In this document: positions 11,804 through 22,029 of the stretch, one piece after another
Position numbering within the stretch: position 1 is the first letter of the stretch
Layout of the letters: each line of letters opens with the position of its first letter
Assembly: GCA_028752905.1 (NCBI GenBank)
Contig: JAQNBH010000014.1
Coordinates: 4,361,173-4,425,172, forward strand
DNA from: Cladorhizidae sp. MBARI D1340-BT2
Lineage: Eukaryota; Porifera; Demospongiae; Poecilosclerida; Cladorhizidae
Direction of reading: 5' to 3'
DNA length: 64,000 nt
Translations under genes and position numbers: made by a program
The notes under the pieces: generated by a model
Database searches by the model: none
Told to the model about the DNA's origin: nothing
The model's input: the letters and a program-made list of their open reading frames with translations, nothing else

Positions 11804-11846
11804 GACTGGAATGAAGCAGCATCTAAACCTGTCACGTGTTCGATAG

Positions 11847-12308
11847 ATGGGCATAGCCTTGATGCAGTTCATGTGGCTGGCACGTGAGATCGCTTCCAAG
11901 CCTGTAGTCAGTAAGTGGACCTGGTGGAGGTGCAATGTCTTTGAGTGTGACAGAGATTCAATCCTATATCAGAGGACACCATGTGTACAAAGAAGTGTGG
12001 ACACCTCACATTGGGGAAGTTCTGCTACTCAAACGGAGCCAGATAATGCCGAGGACCAGTCTGCTGTGGCCGTAATCAAAGACGGCGAAGTTGTAGGTCA
12101 TGTTGCGTACAACATTGCCTCTACAATCTCACAGTTCCCGAGGAGAGACTGCAATAAAGCATTTGTTGAGGTCACAGGAGACAGAGTCAACAGAGGAGCG
12201 GGATATGAAGTTGAAGTTCCAGCTACCTACCGTTTGTATGGACCACAGCCTTACGCGAACAGAATAAGAGATATAGCAGTATCTCTCCAAGCAAGAGGCC
12301 TACTTTAG
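11847..12308 (+). CDS. HIRAN-like domain protein carried in the Tigger element
   Basis: An intact 153-codon frame, divergent from the transposase, with only about 40 bases between the two starts. Residues 72-125 resemble a HIRAN domain: DNAEDQSAVAVIKDGEVVGH, then NKAFVEVTGDRVNRGAGYEV and PATYRLYGP. HIRAN domains (as in HLTF) bind 3' DNA ends; that function is only inferred here. No signal peptide or membrane segment is visible. The reading frame is open while the neighbouring transposase is broken. The start is uncertain: Met codons at 11847, 11862 and 11871 are all possible. Confidence 0.6.
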   Translation: MGIALMQFMWLAREIASKPVVSKWTWWRCNVFECDRDSILYQRTPCVQRSVDTSHWGSSATQTEPDNAEDQSAVAVIKDGEVVGHVAYNIASTISQFPRRDCNKAFVEVTGDRVNRGAGYEVEVPATYRLYGPQPYANRIRDIAVSLQARGLL

Positions 12309-12639
12309 ACTACCATACTGCATTTCCCAATATGTTACATGCATAAAATTTATTATTATAATTATTAATGGCATGCGCACGTGATCAGTACTGGCCCCAC
12401 CCACTGTCCGTTAGGAGGTTTATTTCTACAACGATGAGCTTTGGGTGCACTAAGAGCTGTCCGTTAGCCGGAATTGAGAGGTGTCCATTACAGGGAGGGT
12501 GACTGAGTACTATTTCAATGGTAAAGCCAATTGGTGCGTGTGCTCCTGTCCATTATAAGGTATTATAAGGTAGGTGTCCGCTATAGGGAATGTCCGTTAG
12601 TAGAGGTTCCACTGTATTTACCTGGACAACCACTTCTTT

Positions 12640-13197
12640 CCAGCACTACTAGCTATATACCGAACTATAGTTCATGGAGAAGCAAACACTAGCAGCGATG
12701 TCAGTAGATACTAGCCAGTTTTATTCCACTCATAATTAGCTTCCACCAGATTGCAGGCATTGTGCTTCACCCTGAAGTGCTTTTTTCACGACTGTAAGAA
12801 ATTAACTCTGTAATCAGGAAGTAATCAGGAAGTAAGACATTCAATAAATGTCAACTGTAAAGAAATAGACAAAAACAGGAGCTGTGTTTCACTCAGCATT
12901 TATTTAACACCACCCAGACACTTGTGGCTCTGGGACAGGACTGTGACAGCTGACAGGGCTACAAATAAGTGCTTTATCTTTTATATCACTGGGTAAAACC
13001 AGGGGGAAATACCTAAAGCACAGCACTGGGTTGGTTAAATAGGTTTTACCCAGGAAAATGTGAACACTGATTTCACTGTACAATGTACAAAAAAAACTCT
13101 GTAATATCTGTGTACCCTGTCTTTCCTGTGGACGGAGATCAACTGGTTTTGTTTGTTGATTTCACTCACTTCTTCTTTCAACGTGATTGTCGTGAAT
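12640..13197. other. Intron 4, unique stretch with a short inverted repeat
   Basis: Sequence between the Tigger element and the hAT gene. An inverted repeat CTGGGTAAAACC (12989-13000) and GGTTTTACCCAG (13042-13053) could form a hairpin. It may be part of the hAT element or a small nested element; no terminal repeats could be confirmed. Confidence 0.5.
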
Positions 13198-14717
13198 ATG
13201 GCATCCTCGTCCACCAAAGAAAAGTGTTGAGGAATTTAATTCCAAAGAAGGCACCAAAGCCTTCAAGTTCTTGGCCGACGGGCAGACCCTCTTCTGCAAG
13301 GTCTGTGAGAAGGCTTACAAAAATGTGATTAAGAAGAGTCATATCGGGCAACATGTAGGGTCCAAGACACACGAGAAGAACCGTCAATTGAAACGGAAAA
13401 GAAATGTGATCCATGCACAACTTGAGGATTGTTTCGCCACGACACCGAAGAAATCAAGGGCTGCAATTGTTGGAAAAGAGCTCTGTGAAGCCATCCTCGC
13501 CACTAGTATTCCATTGATGAAGTTGGACGTGCCCAAATTCCGCGGATTCTTGGAGTCAAACATTGGGATCTCCATGCCAGACAGAACCACCCTTGAGAAG
13601 AAGTACTTGGGTGAGTGCTACCAGGATGCCATTCGCGAGATTCAGGACAGTTTGGGAGCCAAACCGATTTGGGTGGGCATCGATGAAACGACGGATGCCA
13701 TGGACCGCTACGTGGCAAATGTTTTGATCGGGAGGCTCGACAACGAGAAGTACCATGCCCCTTACCTTGCCAATGTGGTTTTCCTTGAGAAAACCAAACC
13801 AACTCGGCCACCATCTCTCGCCTAGTCAACAACACCCTCAAGTTTCTTTGGCCCAATTTTGATGCTGATCTGCTGAAGCTGCTTCTCTCCGATGCCGCAG
13901 CATACATGCTAAAATCAGGCCGGGAACTGAAGGTCTTCTACCCCACACTCCTTCACATCACTTGTCTGGCCCATGGTCTCCATCGTGTCTGTTAATCTGT
14001 CCGCGAAATGTTTCCAGAGGTCAATGATCTCGTCTCCACCGTGAAGAGGATCTTTGTAAAAAAGCCCTCTCCCGCATCATTATCTGGAAAGAGGTCTGTC
14101 CTGAAGTTCCCCTTCCACCTGAGCCTGTGCTGACAAGATGGGGCACCTGGATAGATGCAGCTTTGTTATACGCCAAACATTTCGAGAAAGTCAAAACCGT
14201 CATCAGCCAGTTGTCGCCAGAAGATGCAGTAGCCATCAGAAATGTCAGAAATTGCTCAAGAACCACCACCTTGCCTCAGACTTGGCCTTCATTGCAGGAT
14301 ACTGGATACTTGGCTTTCCTTCCTGCTGTTCTGACTCGTCTTGAAGAAGCGGGTTTGCCTTTGGAAAGAGCCTTTGCCAACCTCGACGAAGCCAAGTCCA
14401 ACCTCGACGGCATTGCTAACTAATAGGGGTTGCTGTTACAAAACAAGTTCAACTCTGTGCTGGAGAGAAATCCTGATGTTCTGGTGCTACGCTCAATTGT
14501 GGGGTGCTTGAAAGGTGAGGAAGGCTCCCTCCCCGAAGGATTTGATCCAGGAAACGTCGCCAACTTCAAGTTCTGCCCTACCGCCAATGTCGACGTGGAG
14601 AGAACCTTTTCGGTCTACGAAACTGTGTTGACTGACAGGCGCCACCGTTTGACTGAAAAGAATGTGGTCAAAATTATGGTGACACACTGTTTCTATTCTC
14701 GTGCTGTTGACTGCTAG
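13198..14717 (+). pseudogene. hAT-family transposase, frame-broken
   Basis: The N-terminal part has a BED-like zinc finger (FCKVCEKAY, then HIGQHVGSKTHEKN). The middle contains WVGIDETTDAMDRYVANV, typical of hAT catalytic cores with DETTD. The C-terminal part has VDVERTFSVYETVLTDRRH, a hAT dimerisation motif. Frame changes near 13230 and 13800, a stop at 13993-13995, a further change near 14110 and two stops near 14421 show it is dead. The nearest relatives by motif are the hAT elements behind CGGBP1-like proteins. The element ends were not found. Confidence 0.85.
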
Positions 14718-14904
14718 TTGTTCTATACCGTAAGTAATAAAAGGTTTAAAACCTTTTTTCCCTCCTGATATATAGCCCCTACTTATCTGATTTTCAGAAT
14801 CACATATTTTGCCAATTTCAGCACATTTTTGGGGGTAAAATGACATAAAAACATCATATTTTGCTGAACAAAATGACATAAAAAGCCCATGTCTAGTCAC
14901 ATGA

Positions 14905-15640
14905 CAGTGTCCAGTAATAGTAGTGTGTCACATGACAGTGTCTAGTAATAGTAGTATGTGTCACATGACAGTGTCTAGCATGTGTCACATGACAGTGTCT
15001 AGTAGTAGTAGTATGTGTCACATGACAGTGTCTAGTAATAGTAGTGTGTCACATGACAGTGTCTAGTAGTAGTAGTATGTGTCACATGACAATGTCTAGT
15101 AGTAGTATGTGTCACATGACAGTGTCTAGTAGTAGTATATGTCACATGACAGTGTCTAGTAGTAGTAGTATGTGTCACATGAGTGTCTAGTAGTAGTAGT
15201 ATGTGTCACATGACAGTGTCTAGTAGTAGTAGTATGTGTCACATGACAGTGTCTAGTAGTAGCAGTATGTGTCACATGACAGTGTCTAGTAGTAGTAGTA
15301 TGTGTCACAGTAGCAGTATGTGTCACATGACAGTGTCTAGTAGTAGTAGTATGTGTCACATGACAGTGTCTAGTATTAGTATTGTGTCACATGACAGTGT
15401 CTAGTAGTAGTAGTATGTGTCACATGACAGTGTCTAGTAGTATGTGTCACATGACAGTGTCTAGTAGTAGTATGTGTCACATAACTGTCTAGTAATAGTA
15501 GTACTGTATGTGCTCACATGACAGTGTCTAGCAATAGTATGTGTCACATGACAGTGTCTAGTAGTAGTAGTAGCATGTGTCACATGACAGTGCCTAGTAA
15601 TAGTAGTATGTGTCACATGACAGTGTCTATTAATAGCCAC
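14905..15640. repeat. About 34-bp minisatellite, TAGTAGTAG and GTGTCACATGACAGTGTC
   Basis: About 20 copies, with the TAG run varying from two to four. It ends 36 bases before exon 5. Confidence 0.95.
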
Positions 15641-15675
15641 ATGATGCAGTGACTAGATGTATAATTTGTCTGCAG

Positions 15676-15782
15676 GTTCCCCCTACATAATCATGTGTGG
15701 TTGGTGCTCTTGGGCCTGAGCTGCCAGCCAAACTCCTCCCTCTTCACTGCTGCCAGCACTGCCTTCTATTACATGGTGGAAA
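15676..15782 (+). CDS. LRRK2: LRRK2-like exon 5 (armadillo region)
   Basis: Acceptor TCTGCAG ends at 15675. The first base completes a Gln codon started in exon 4. It encodes HNHVWLVLLGLSCQPNSS and FTAASTAFYYMVE. The donor is GTGATG at 15783, phase 1, and sits in the first copy of a 21-bp array. The intron before it is 7.2 kb and holds both DNA transposons. Confidence 0.9.
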
Positions 15783-15975
15783 GTGATGGTGGGTGTGTGG
15801 AGTGTGTGTGTGTGGGTGGAGTGTGATGGTGGGTGGGTGGAATGTGATGGTGGGTGGGTGGAATGTGATGGTGGGTGTGTGGAGTGTGATGGTGAGTGGG
15901 TGGAGTGTGATGGTGGGTGTGTGGAAAGTGATGGTGGTGGGTGGAATGTGATGGTGGGTGGGTGTGGCCAGATGT
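15770..15975. repeat. 21-bp array copying the exon 5 donor, about 8 copies
   Basis: The exon end and donor read GGTGGAAAGTGATGGTGGGT (15775-15794). Following copies repeat GTGGAATGTGATGGTGGG or GTGGAAAGTGATGGTG, so the array includes the last bases of exon 5 and its GT. Confidence 0.85.
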
Positions 15976-16026
15976 GTAGCTTCTGTAATGACTCGGCTCT
16001 GTATCCTGTAAGTCCTGAGAGGTTGA

Positions 16027-17092
16027 GCCCCAAGTCCTCCTGCTTGTAATGAAGCCCCAAGTCCTCCTGCTTGTAATGAAGCCCCAAGTCCTCCTGCTTG
16101 TAATGAAGCCCCAAGTCCTCCTGCTTGTAATGAAGCCCCAAGTCCTCCTGCTTGTAATGAAGCCCAAGTCCTCCTGCTTGTAATGAAGCCCCAAGTCCTC
16201 CTGCTTGTAATGAAGCCCCAAGTCCTCCTGCTTGTAATGAAGCCCCAAGTCCTCCTGCTTGTAATGAAGCCCCAAGTCCTCCTGCTTGTAATGAAGCCCC
16301 AAGTCCTCCTGCTTGTAATGAAGCCCCAAGTCCTCCTGCTTGTAATGAAGCCCCGAGTCCTCCTGCTTGTAATGAAGCCCCAAGTCCTCCTGCTTGTAAT
16401 GAAGCCCAAGTCCTCCTGCTTGTAATGAAGCCCCAAGTCCTCCTGCTTGTAATGAAGCCCCAAGTCCTCCTGCTTGTAATGAAGCCCCAAGTCCTCCTGC
16501 TTGTAATGAAGCCCCAAGTCCTCCTGCTTGTAATGAAGCCCCAAGTCCTCCTGCTTGTAATGAAGCCCCAAGTCCTCCTGCTTGTAATGAAGCCCCGAGT
16601 CCTCCTGCTTGTAATGAAGCCCCAAGTCCTCCTGCTTGTAATGAAGCCCCAAGTCCTCCTGCTTGTAATGAAGCCCCAAGTCCTCCTGCTTGTAATGAAG
16701 CCCCAAGTCCTCCTGCTTGTAATGAAGCCCCAAGTCCTCCTGCTTGTAATGAAGCCCCAAGTCCTCCTGCTTGTAATGAAGCCCCAAGTCCTCCTGCTTG
16801 TAATGAAGCCCCAAGTCCTCCTGCTTGTAATGAAGCCCCAAGTCCTCCTGCTTGTAATGAAGCCCCAAGTCCTCCTGCTTGTAATGAAGCCCCAAGTCCT
16901 CCTGCTTGTAATGAAGCCCCAAGTCCTCCTGCTTGTAATGAAGCCCCAAGTCCTCCTGCTTGTAATGAAGCCCCAAGTCCTCCTGCTTGTAATGAAGCCC
17001 CAAGTCCTCCTGCTTGTAATGAAGCCCCAAGTCCTCCTGCTTGTAATGAAGCCCCAAGTCCTCCTGCTTGTAATGAAGCTCCAAGTCCTCCT
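16027..17092. repeat. 27-bp minisatellite, about 40 nearly identical copies
   Basis: The unit combines GAAGCCCCAAGTCCTCC with TGCTTGTAAT. Copies are almost identical, with two single-base deletions (16163 and 16408 area). Since 27 is nine codons, very long open frames exist on both strands (up to 493 codons on the minus strand); these are artefacts. Confidence 0.97.
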
Positions 17093-17119
17093 GGTAACTA
17101 AGTGGGTGTTGCTGTGCAG

Positions 17120-17261
17120 ATGATTTGCAGCAGTTGTTGCTGCAGAAAGGTGCATCAGTGGCACTGATGGAATGTGTGCGAGGCTACATCAGTGATGGAG
17201 ACATCAGCGAGGACAGCGTGGAGTGCGGCTGCAGGGCCCTCAAAGGGATTCTCATGCATCG
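17120..17261 (+). CDS. LRRK2: LRRK2-like exon 6 (armadillo region)
   Basis: Acceptor GCTGTGCAG ends at 17119 and donor GTAAGG starts at 17262. It encodes DLQQLLLQKGASVALMEC and a helix ending CRALKGILMHR. Phases 1 in and 2 out agree with exons 5 and 7. Confidence 0.9.
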
Positions 17262-17344
17262 GTAAGGATCTCCACGCTGCCAGGTCATCTTGGGAACTTC
17301 CATTAAGAGCATGTGCTTAACCTTACAAGTGCTAGTTCCTTTAG

Positions 17345-17635
17345 CTGTAGTGTGTGCATGTGTGTGTGTGCATGTGTGTATGTTGAGTGTGTGTGTGTGT
17401 GCATGTGAGTGTGGTATGTGTGTACGTTGTGTGTGTGTGTGTGTGTGCATCGTGCATGCACATGTGTGCATGTGAGTGTATGTGTGTATGTTAAGTGTGT
17501 GTCTGTGTGTGCATCGTGCGTGCACATGTGTGTGCATGTGAGTGTGGTGTGTGTGTATGTTAAGTGTGTGTGTGTGTGTGTGCATCGTGCGTGCACATGT
17601 GTGTGCATGTGAGTGTGTGTGTATGTGGTAAACAA
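17345..17635. repeat. TG-rich repeat with longer-order unit
   Basis: (TG)n interrupted by GCATCGTGCGTGCACATG and ATGTTAAGTG, repeated about every 70 bases. Confidence 0.92.
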
Positions 17636-17667
17636 ATAATCATATCAACTACTAATTCTGTTGACCT

Positions 17668-17710
17668 AGTACAACAACAACAACAACAACAACAGCAACA
17701 ACAACAACAA
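17668..17710. repeat. CAA microsatellite
   Basis: (CAA)n with one CAG-like interruption, within the intron before exon 7. Confidence 0.95.
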
Positions 17711-17874
17711 TGTACCATCACCTCTACAAGCAGCCTCTCCTGCAGCCTCCTGCAGCCCCTGAGCTGACAGGGAGACGTTCCTTCCTTTCTTGCCTTCCAC
17801 ACTCACACCAACAGCGACCATGGAACTGGTTTCTTGTTCTTTCTTGTTGTGAGTGAGTAATTATTTTCTCTCAG

Positions 17875-18011
17875 TTGCGGAGACGAGGAGAAGGAATATC
17901 TGATGAAAGTGGGAATCTTTGCCGACCTACAGGCCATCCTGGACCAGTTCGTGTCCCGAGCCAGCGTCATTGCAGAAGCATTCTCTATCATTGCCTGTCT
18001 GTCAGACCTGA
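17875..18011 (+). CDS. LRRK2: LRRK2-like exon 7 (armadillo region)
   Basis: Acceptor TTCTCTCAG ends at 17874 and donor GTGAGT starts at 18012. It encodes VGIFADLQAILDQFVSRA and VIAEAFSIIACLSDL, a typical armadillo helix pattern. The open frame runs on through a GTT/TG tract to about 18865; that continuation is intron. Confidence 0.92.
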
Positions 18012-18029
18012 GTGAGTCAGTGTTGCATG

Positions 18030-18160
18030 TTGATGCTGTTGTTGTTGCTGTTGCTGTTGTTGTTGCTGTTGCTGTTGATTCTTCTGTTGGTACTGCTGTT
18101 GTTGTTGCTGTTGCTGCTATTGTTGTTGTTGCTGTTGTTGTATTAATATTGATTACTATT
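18030..18160. repeat. GTT/GCT trinucleotide tract
   Basis: TTGTTGCTGTTGCTG-type sequence directly after the exon 7 donor. Confidence 0.92.
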
Positions 18161-18225
18161 ATTACTACACTGCATTATAGTGTCTACTATTATATTCACA
18201 TCTTCACACCATCATCATTATTTGT

Positions 18226-18228
18226 TAT

Positions 18229-18260
<32 letters not shown>

Positions 18261-18624
18261 CATGTGCATGTGTGTGTATGTGTGTGTGTCATATATGTGT
18301 ACATGTGTGTGTGCATGCGTGTGTGTGTGTGTCATGTGTGTGTCATGTGCGTGTGTGTGTATGTGTGTGTGTGTCATGTGCGTGTGTGTGTATGTGTGTG
18401 TGTGTCATATATGTGTACATGTGTGTGTGGATGCGTGTGTGTGTGTGTCATGTGTGTGTCATGTGCGTGTGTGTGTGTGTGCATGTGTGTGTGTGTCATG
18501 TGCGTGTGTGTGTATGTGTGTGTGTGTCATATATGTGTACATGTGTGTGTGCATGCGTGTGTGTGTGCGTGTGTGCGCATGTGTGTGCATGTACGTGTGT
18601 GTCATGTGTGTGTGTGTGTGTGCC
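18226..18624. repeat. TG-rich minisatellite before exon 8
   Basis: (TG)n with interspersed TCATGTGCGTG and TCATATATGTGTACATG blocks. It runs to within five bases of the exon 8 acceptor and replaces a normal pyrimidine tract. Confidence 0.94.
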
Positions 18625-18629
18625 TGCAG

Positions 18630-18758
18630 CAAACTTCCAGGAAGAGGTCATCGCTCACTCCCTGTATAAGGGAATACTAGAGAACGTGGAGAAGCACATT
18701 AGTGATGAGATTATAGTGGAGATCGCTCTAGAGATCTTCATCATTTTATCTCTGAATG
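18630..18758 (+). CDS. LRRK2: LRRK2-like exon 8 (armadillo region)
   Basis: Acceptor GCCTGCAG ends at 18629, directly after a 400-bp TG-rich tract. Donor GTATAG starts at 18759. It encodes HSLYKGILENVEKHIS and IIVEIALEIFIILSLN. Phases 1 in and 1 out. Confidence 0.9.
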
Positions 18759-18944
18759 GTATAGTCCTTTGTGCAGTTCGCAATATATTATGCCAGGCAT
18801 TATTTAGAGTATACTTAATTAGCTACAGATTACAGCCAGGTTGCGAGCTGTTGTTAGCATGGTGACCACACCCCAGCTGTGGTGGCAGTCATGTGATAGG
18901 CACATGCCAATCTCACACATCTCATCTCAAAACTCAATTGTCAT

Positions 18945-19140
18945 ATGTATATATAATAATATATGTTCATGCATGTATTATAATATATGTGCATGCATGT
19001 ATTATTAGATACGTGCATGCTTGTATTATAATATACGTGCATGCATGTATTTTAATATATGTATATATATGGTGTATCATGTATGTATATATATAATAAT
19101 TATATTATAAGTATATATACAGTGTATCATGTATGTATAT
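18945..19140. repeat. AT-rich tandem repeat, about 30 bp
   Basis: Copies of ATATATGTGCATGCATGTAT with variants in the intron before exon 9. Confidence 0.85.
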
Positions 19141-19272
19141 AATTTTATACGAGCTAACTTATTTTTGCCATTCTAAGCTGTCTATATTAATTACGCTTCA
19201 CCTTGTGGTCCCCACGGCGTGCATTTAGCCGTAATGATATGAGAGGTTGAGGTTATTCTTCCTTCTGTGCAG

Positions 19273-19353
19273 AGCAAATGGGCAACTATTTGAACGACAA
19301 CGAAGTCTTGGGGATCACCGTGTCCATGATGAAGAAACACGTTACCTGCTCTT
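19273..19353 (+). CDS. LRRK2: LRRK2-like exon 9 (armadillo region)
   Basis: A short exon with acceptor TTCTGTGCAG ending at 19272 and donor GTAAGG at 19354. It encodes EQMGNYLNDNEVLGITV and MMKKHVTCS. Phases match both neighbours. Confidence 0.88.
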
Positions 19354-19865
19354 GTAAGGCCTCCATATTGCGAAATTATTGCAGGAAGGGGAGGAGTCTA
19401 ATCAAACAAAAACCACGCCCAATTAAGACAGACGTACAACATATCACAAGTTGACCGTGAATGTGTGAATGTTAGGATGACGCTGAAATTCACTTGATTA
19501 GATTCTGCCGTCACTGTGATACGGTCTCATAAACTCTGCACTTATTAGGATAGAAAATAGTTAATGCAACCCCAACAACAACAAAAATAACAGCAACATC
19601 AACTGCAACAGCAACAGTGAAGTTACATTTGCTAATACAAGAACAATACTCTAGAAATCCACAGCTTAGACAACTGATTGGCATGGACTTTGAGAAGATC
19701 TCGTTCCTTCCGTAGTACTCAATATTGGGATTACATGTATGTCGGATATTTTCTTTTTCTTAGTTAAATATATTAGCAGTGCACTTATCTATATGTCAGT
19801 TTGTTATAATTATGTTTGTGACATTTGTCTGGTGCTACCCTTCAATACCTTATTTCACATGTGTA
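19354..19865. other. Intron 9, first part, no feature seen
   Basis: Mostly unique sequence with a short CAA-rich patch near 19567-19615. No exon-like frame. Confidence 0.5.
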
Positions 19866-19866
19866 T

Positions 19867-20045
19867 CTCTCTCTCTATCTATCTATCTATCTATCCATCC
19901 ATCCATCCATCCATCCATCCATCTATCTATCTATCTATCTATCTATTTATCTATCTCTAGCCATCTATCTATCTATCTATCTATCTAGCCATCTAATCTA
20001 TCTATCTATTATCTATGTCTACCTGACAATAAATCTATCTAGTAT
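19867..20045. repeat. ATCT/ATCC tetranucleotide microsatellite
   Basis: (TATC)n followed by (CATC)n and again (TATC)n. Confidence 0.97.
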
Positions 20046-20121
20046 CATATAGACAGGTTTTTAAGGGTAGAAGTGGCTAAATTTATGCTAAGCTTGCCCA
20101 GGTGTTCAGATTAGCAAGAAC

Positions 20122-20181
20122 ATTACAATGACCTTCTCAATCATCAACTTGAAAGTTGATTATTGAGAAGGTCATTGTAAT
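20122..20181. other. Near-perfect 28-bp hairpin
   Basis: Left arm 20122-20149 (starts ATTACAATGACCTTCTCAAT) pairs with right arm 20154-20181 with a single mismatch; the loop is TGAA at 20150-20153. The stem is as long as a miRNA precursor stem but the loop is very short. It could also be a tiny foldback element. Confidence 0.85.
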
Positions 20182-20940
20182 TTAGTTATGTCAACTGAGA
20201 GTTCGTTCAGAGTGGGATAATAATGCTTTGCCATGGCAACAGGTTGTAGAGCAGTGATCTAAAAATGGGATCAGAGTTGCCCCATGCACTTTGGGCATTT
20301 AGATAAGGTGGGAGTGGCCTCGCCTCTCCCATTGACCTCTGAGTATTTGCAGTATTAATTTTGTCAACAATTCCTAAATTACCTAATTAGTGCCCACCAG
20401 TAATACTTGTCTTAGGGGAGAGGGGGGTGGGGGGGAGGGGGGGGGGGGCAGGTCAAAACATTGAAAGAATGGTCCCCCCACCTCCTTGTTCAAACTATTG
20501 CTGAATTAGTAGCTATTTACCAGAGTTGGCTCCATTTCAAGGTTGCTTCTGTCCATGCAATTTTGTTTATCTCAAGTAAATTTTTTTAAAGAGAGACAGC
20601 CAAGCAGCGGGAAGAGGAGAGGTGTGCTTGAGGCCAGCATACAATGGCTAACATGCATACCTAGAAGGATGTGTAGCTTGCAAGAAGTGAACTGTACACA
20701 CAACACAGCATAGAGACCTCCACAACTAGTACTGCTGTGGCTCCTATGTAGTGCTAGAATGCTTGTTGCTATGTAATCAATGGCATAGCACAGTCTCATA
20801 CAGAGGGCAACAATATCCTCCCTCCCCCCAGACATACATGTATGATTATGAGTGGAGCAAGGTAATGATTCCGGCACACCAAACATCACCCCCCCCCCCA
20901 TCCCCACCGTATGAACTTCTGCATGACATTATTTGATTTG
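20182..20940. other. Intron 9, second part
   Basis: Unique sequence with a G-run near 20415-20450 and a C-run near 20889-20900. No coding signal seen. Confidence 0.5.
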
Positions 20941-20951
20941 TGTTACTGCAG

Positions 20952-21088
20952 CTATCCAGTTCAAGGGCTGTATGCTGATACGACTTTTGTTCGAGTTCAG
21001 CTTATTTTCAGACTCGCTCTGCATTGGTATAGCTAAGGCAGTGGTGGACGCTCTCTCCAGGAAGAAGGACAGAAATGTCCAGTGTGAG
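20952..21088 (+). CDS. LRRK2: LRRK2-like exon 10 (armadillo region)
   Basis: Acceptor TACTGCAG ends at 20951 and donor GTAAGC starts at 21089. It encodes FKGCMLIRLLFEFSLFSD, then IGIAKAVVDALSRKKD. It ends in phase 0. Confidence 0.91.
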
Positions 21089-21134
21089 GTAAGCCTTAAG
21101 GACTTGAGTCCTTGTGCCTTGGTGCATGGTCAAT

Positions 21135-21432
21135 GGATGAGAGAGAACTGGCTGCATTGTGAGTAGAGGAGAGAGAACTGGCTGCATAGTCAGTAGAAGA
21201 GAGAGAACTGGCTGCATAGTCAGTAGAGGAGAGAGAACTGGCTGCATAGTCAGTAGAGGAGAGGGAACTGGCTGTATAGTCAGTAGAGGAGAGAGAACTG
21301 GCTGCACAGTCAGTAGGAGAGAGAGAACTGGCTGCATAGTCAGTAGAGGAGAGAGAACTGGCTGCATAGTCAGTAGAGGAGAGGGAACTGGCTGTATAGT
21401 CAGTAGAGGAGAGAGAAATGGCTGTATAGTGA
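21135..21432. repeat. 30-bp minisatellite, 10 copies
   Basis: Units of GAGAGAACTGGCTGCATAGT plus CAGTAGAGGA; well conserved. Confidence 0.96.
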
Positions 21433-21568
21433 ATAAAGAATGGTTTTACATAACCAAGTTTTACAGAACTATATCCCCTTTGATTTGTGCCCTGTTTTCT
21501 GTCTTTGTGTGTGTGTGGTGTGTGTGTGTTGTGTGTGTGTGCGTGGTGTGTGTGTCTGTGGTGTGCAG

Positions 21569-21743
21569 GCTCTAGCATGTGCACAAGTGTTATGCAAGTG
21601 CTCCCAGGAGATGGCCATGTGTCTGGTAAAGGGTGACATTCACATTCTGTTGTTCACCCTGCTCTACAAGGACGTGGAGAATGGTGAGAGTGCAGCAGCT
21701 CAGCCGCAGCAGAAAACTGAGAGTGAAGAGAAAGCTGAAGATT
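21569..21743 (+). CDS. LRRK2: LRRK2-like exon 11 (end of armadillo region)
   Basis: Acceptor GGTGTGCAG ends at 21568, preceded by a TG tract. Donor GTAAGT starts at 21744. It encodes ALACAQVLCKCSQEMAMC and LVKGDIHILLFTLLYKDVE, then a charged Gln/Glu/Lys-rich tail likely to be a loop. It ends in phase 1. Confidence 0.9.
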
Positions 21744-22029
21744 GTAAGTAGCCTTCTAGCTCCACTTTATAAACTGCTAGTAGCTGAAAACCCTTTTCCT
21801 CTAGCTGTTCTATTGTGTTTGGAGACCACAAAAGCATTTGGAAAATGCTAATGACTTGGAGGAGGAATATTTTTATTGCTGATGTGCTGGTAAGTGGGCC
21901 GGAGAGATTGTGTCCTTTTGTGCCGATCAACAGGGGAGGGGGAGGAGTTTTGATGAAGGAGAGAGGGATTGTTCTTGATTTCTGCATTGCCAGTGGGCGT
22001 GGCTGTTTACTTCCATGCTAATGCGTGTG

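Larger units (their letters stand above)
9931..12616. mobile_element. Tigger/pogo-type DNA transposon with a divergent second ORF
   Basis: The terminal inverted repeat CAGTGGAACCTCT is at 9933-9945, with its complement AGAGGTTCCACTG at 12602-12614. A TA duplication flanks them (9931-9932 and 12615-12616), as expected for Tc1/mariner-pogo elements. The element sits in the 56-bp minisatellite, units of which lie on both sides. It holds a broken transposase on the minus strand and an intact HIRAN-like ORF on the plus strand. The ends are intact but the transposase is broken, so it is non-autonomous now. Confidence 0.92.

Noticed and set aside
15683..17164. 493- and 446-codon minus-strand open frames
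   Set aside because: They are products of the 27-bp array, whose length is a multiple of three; frames are open on both strands with the same nine-residue words.
17668..17710. Poly-Gln coding tract
   Set aside because: It lies in an intron between well-defined exons 6 and 7; the surrounding frame has no other support.
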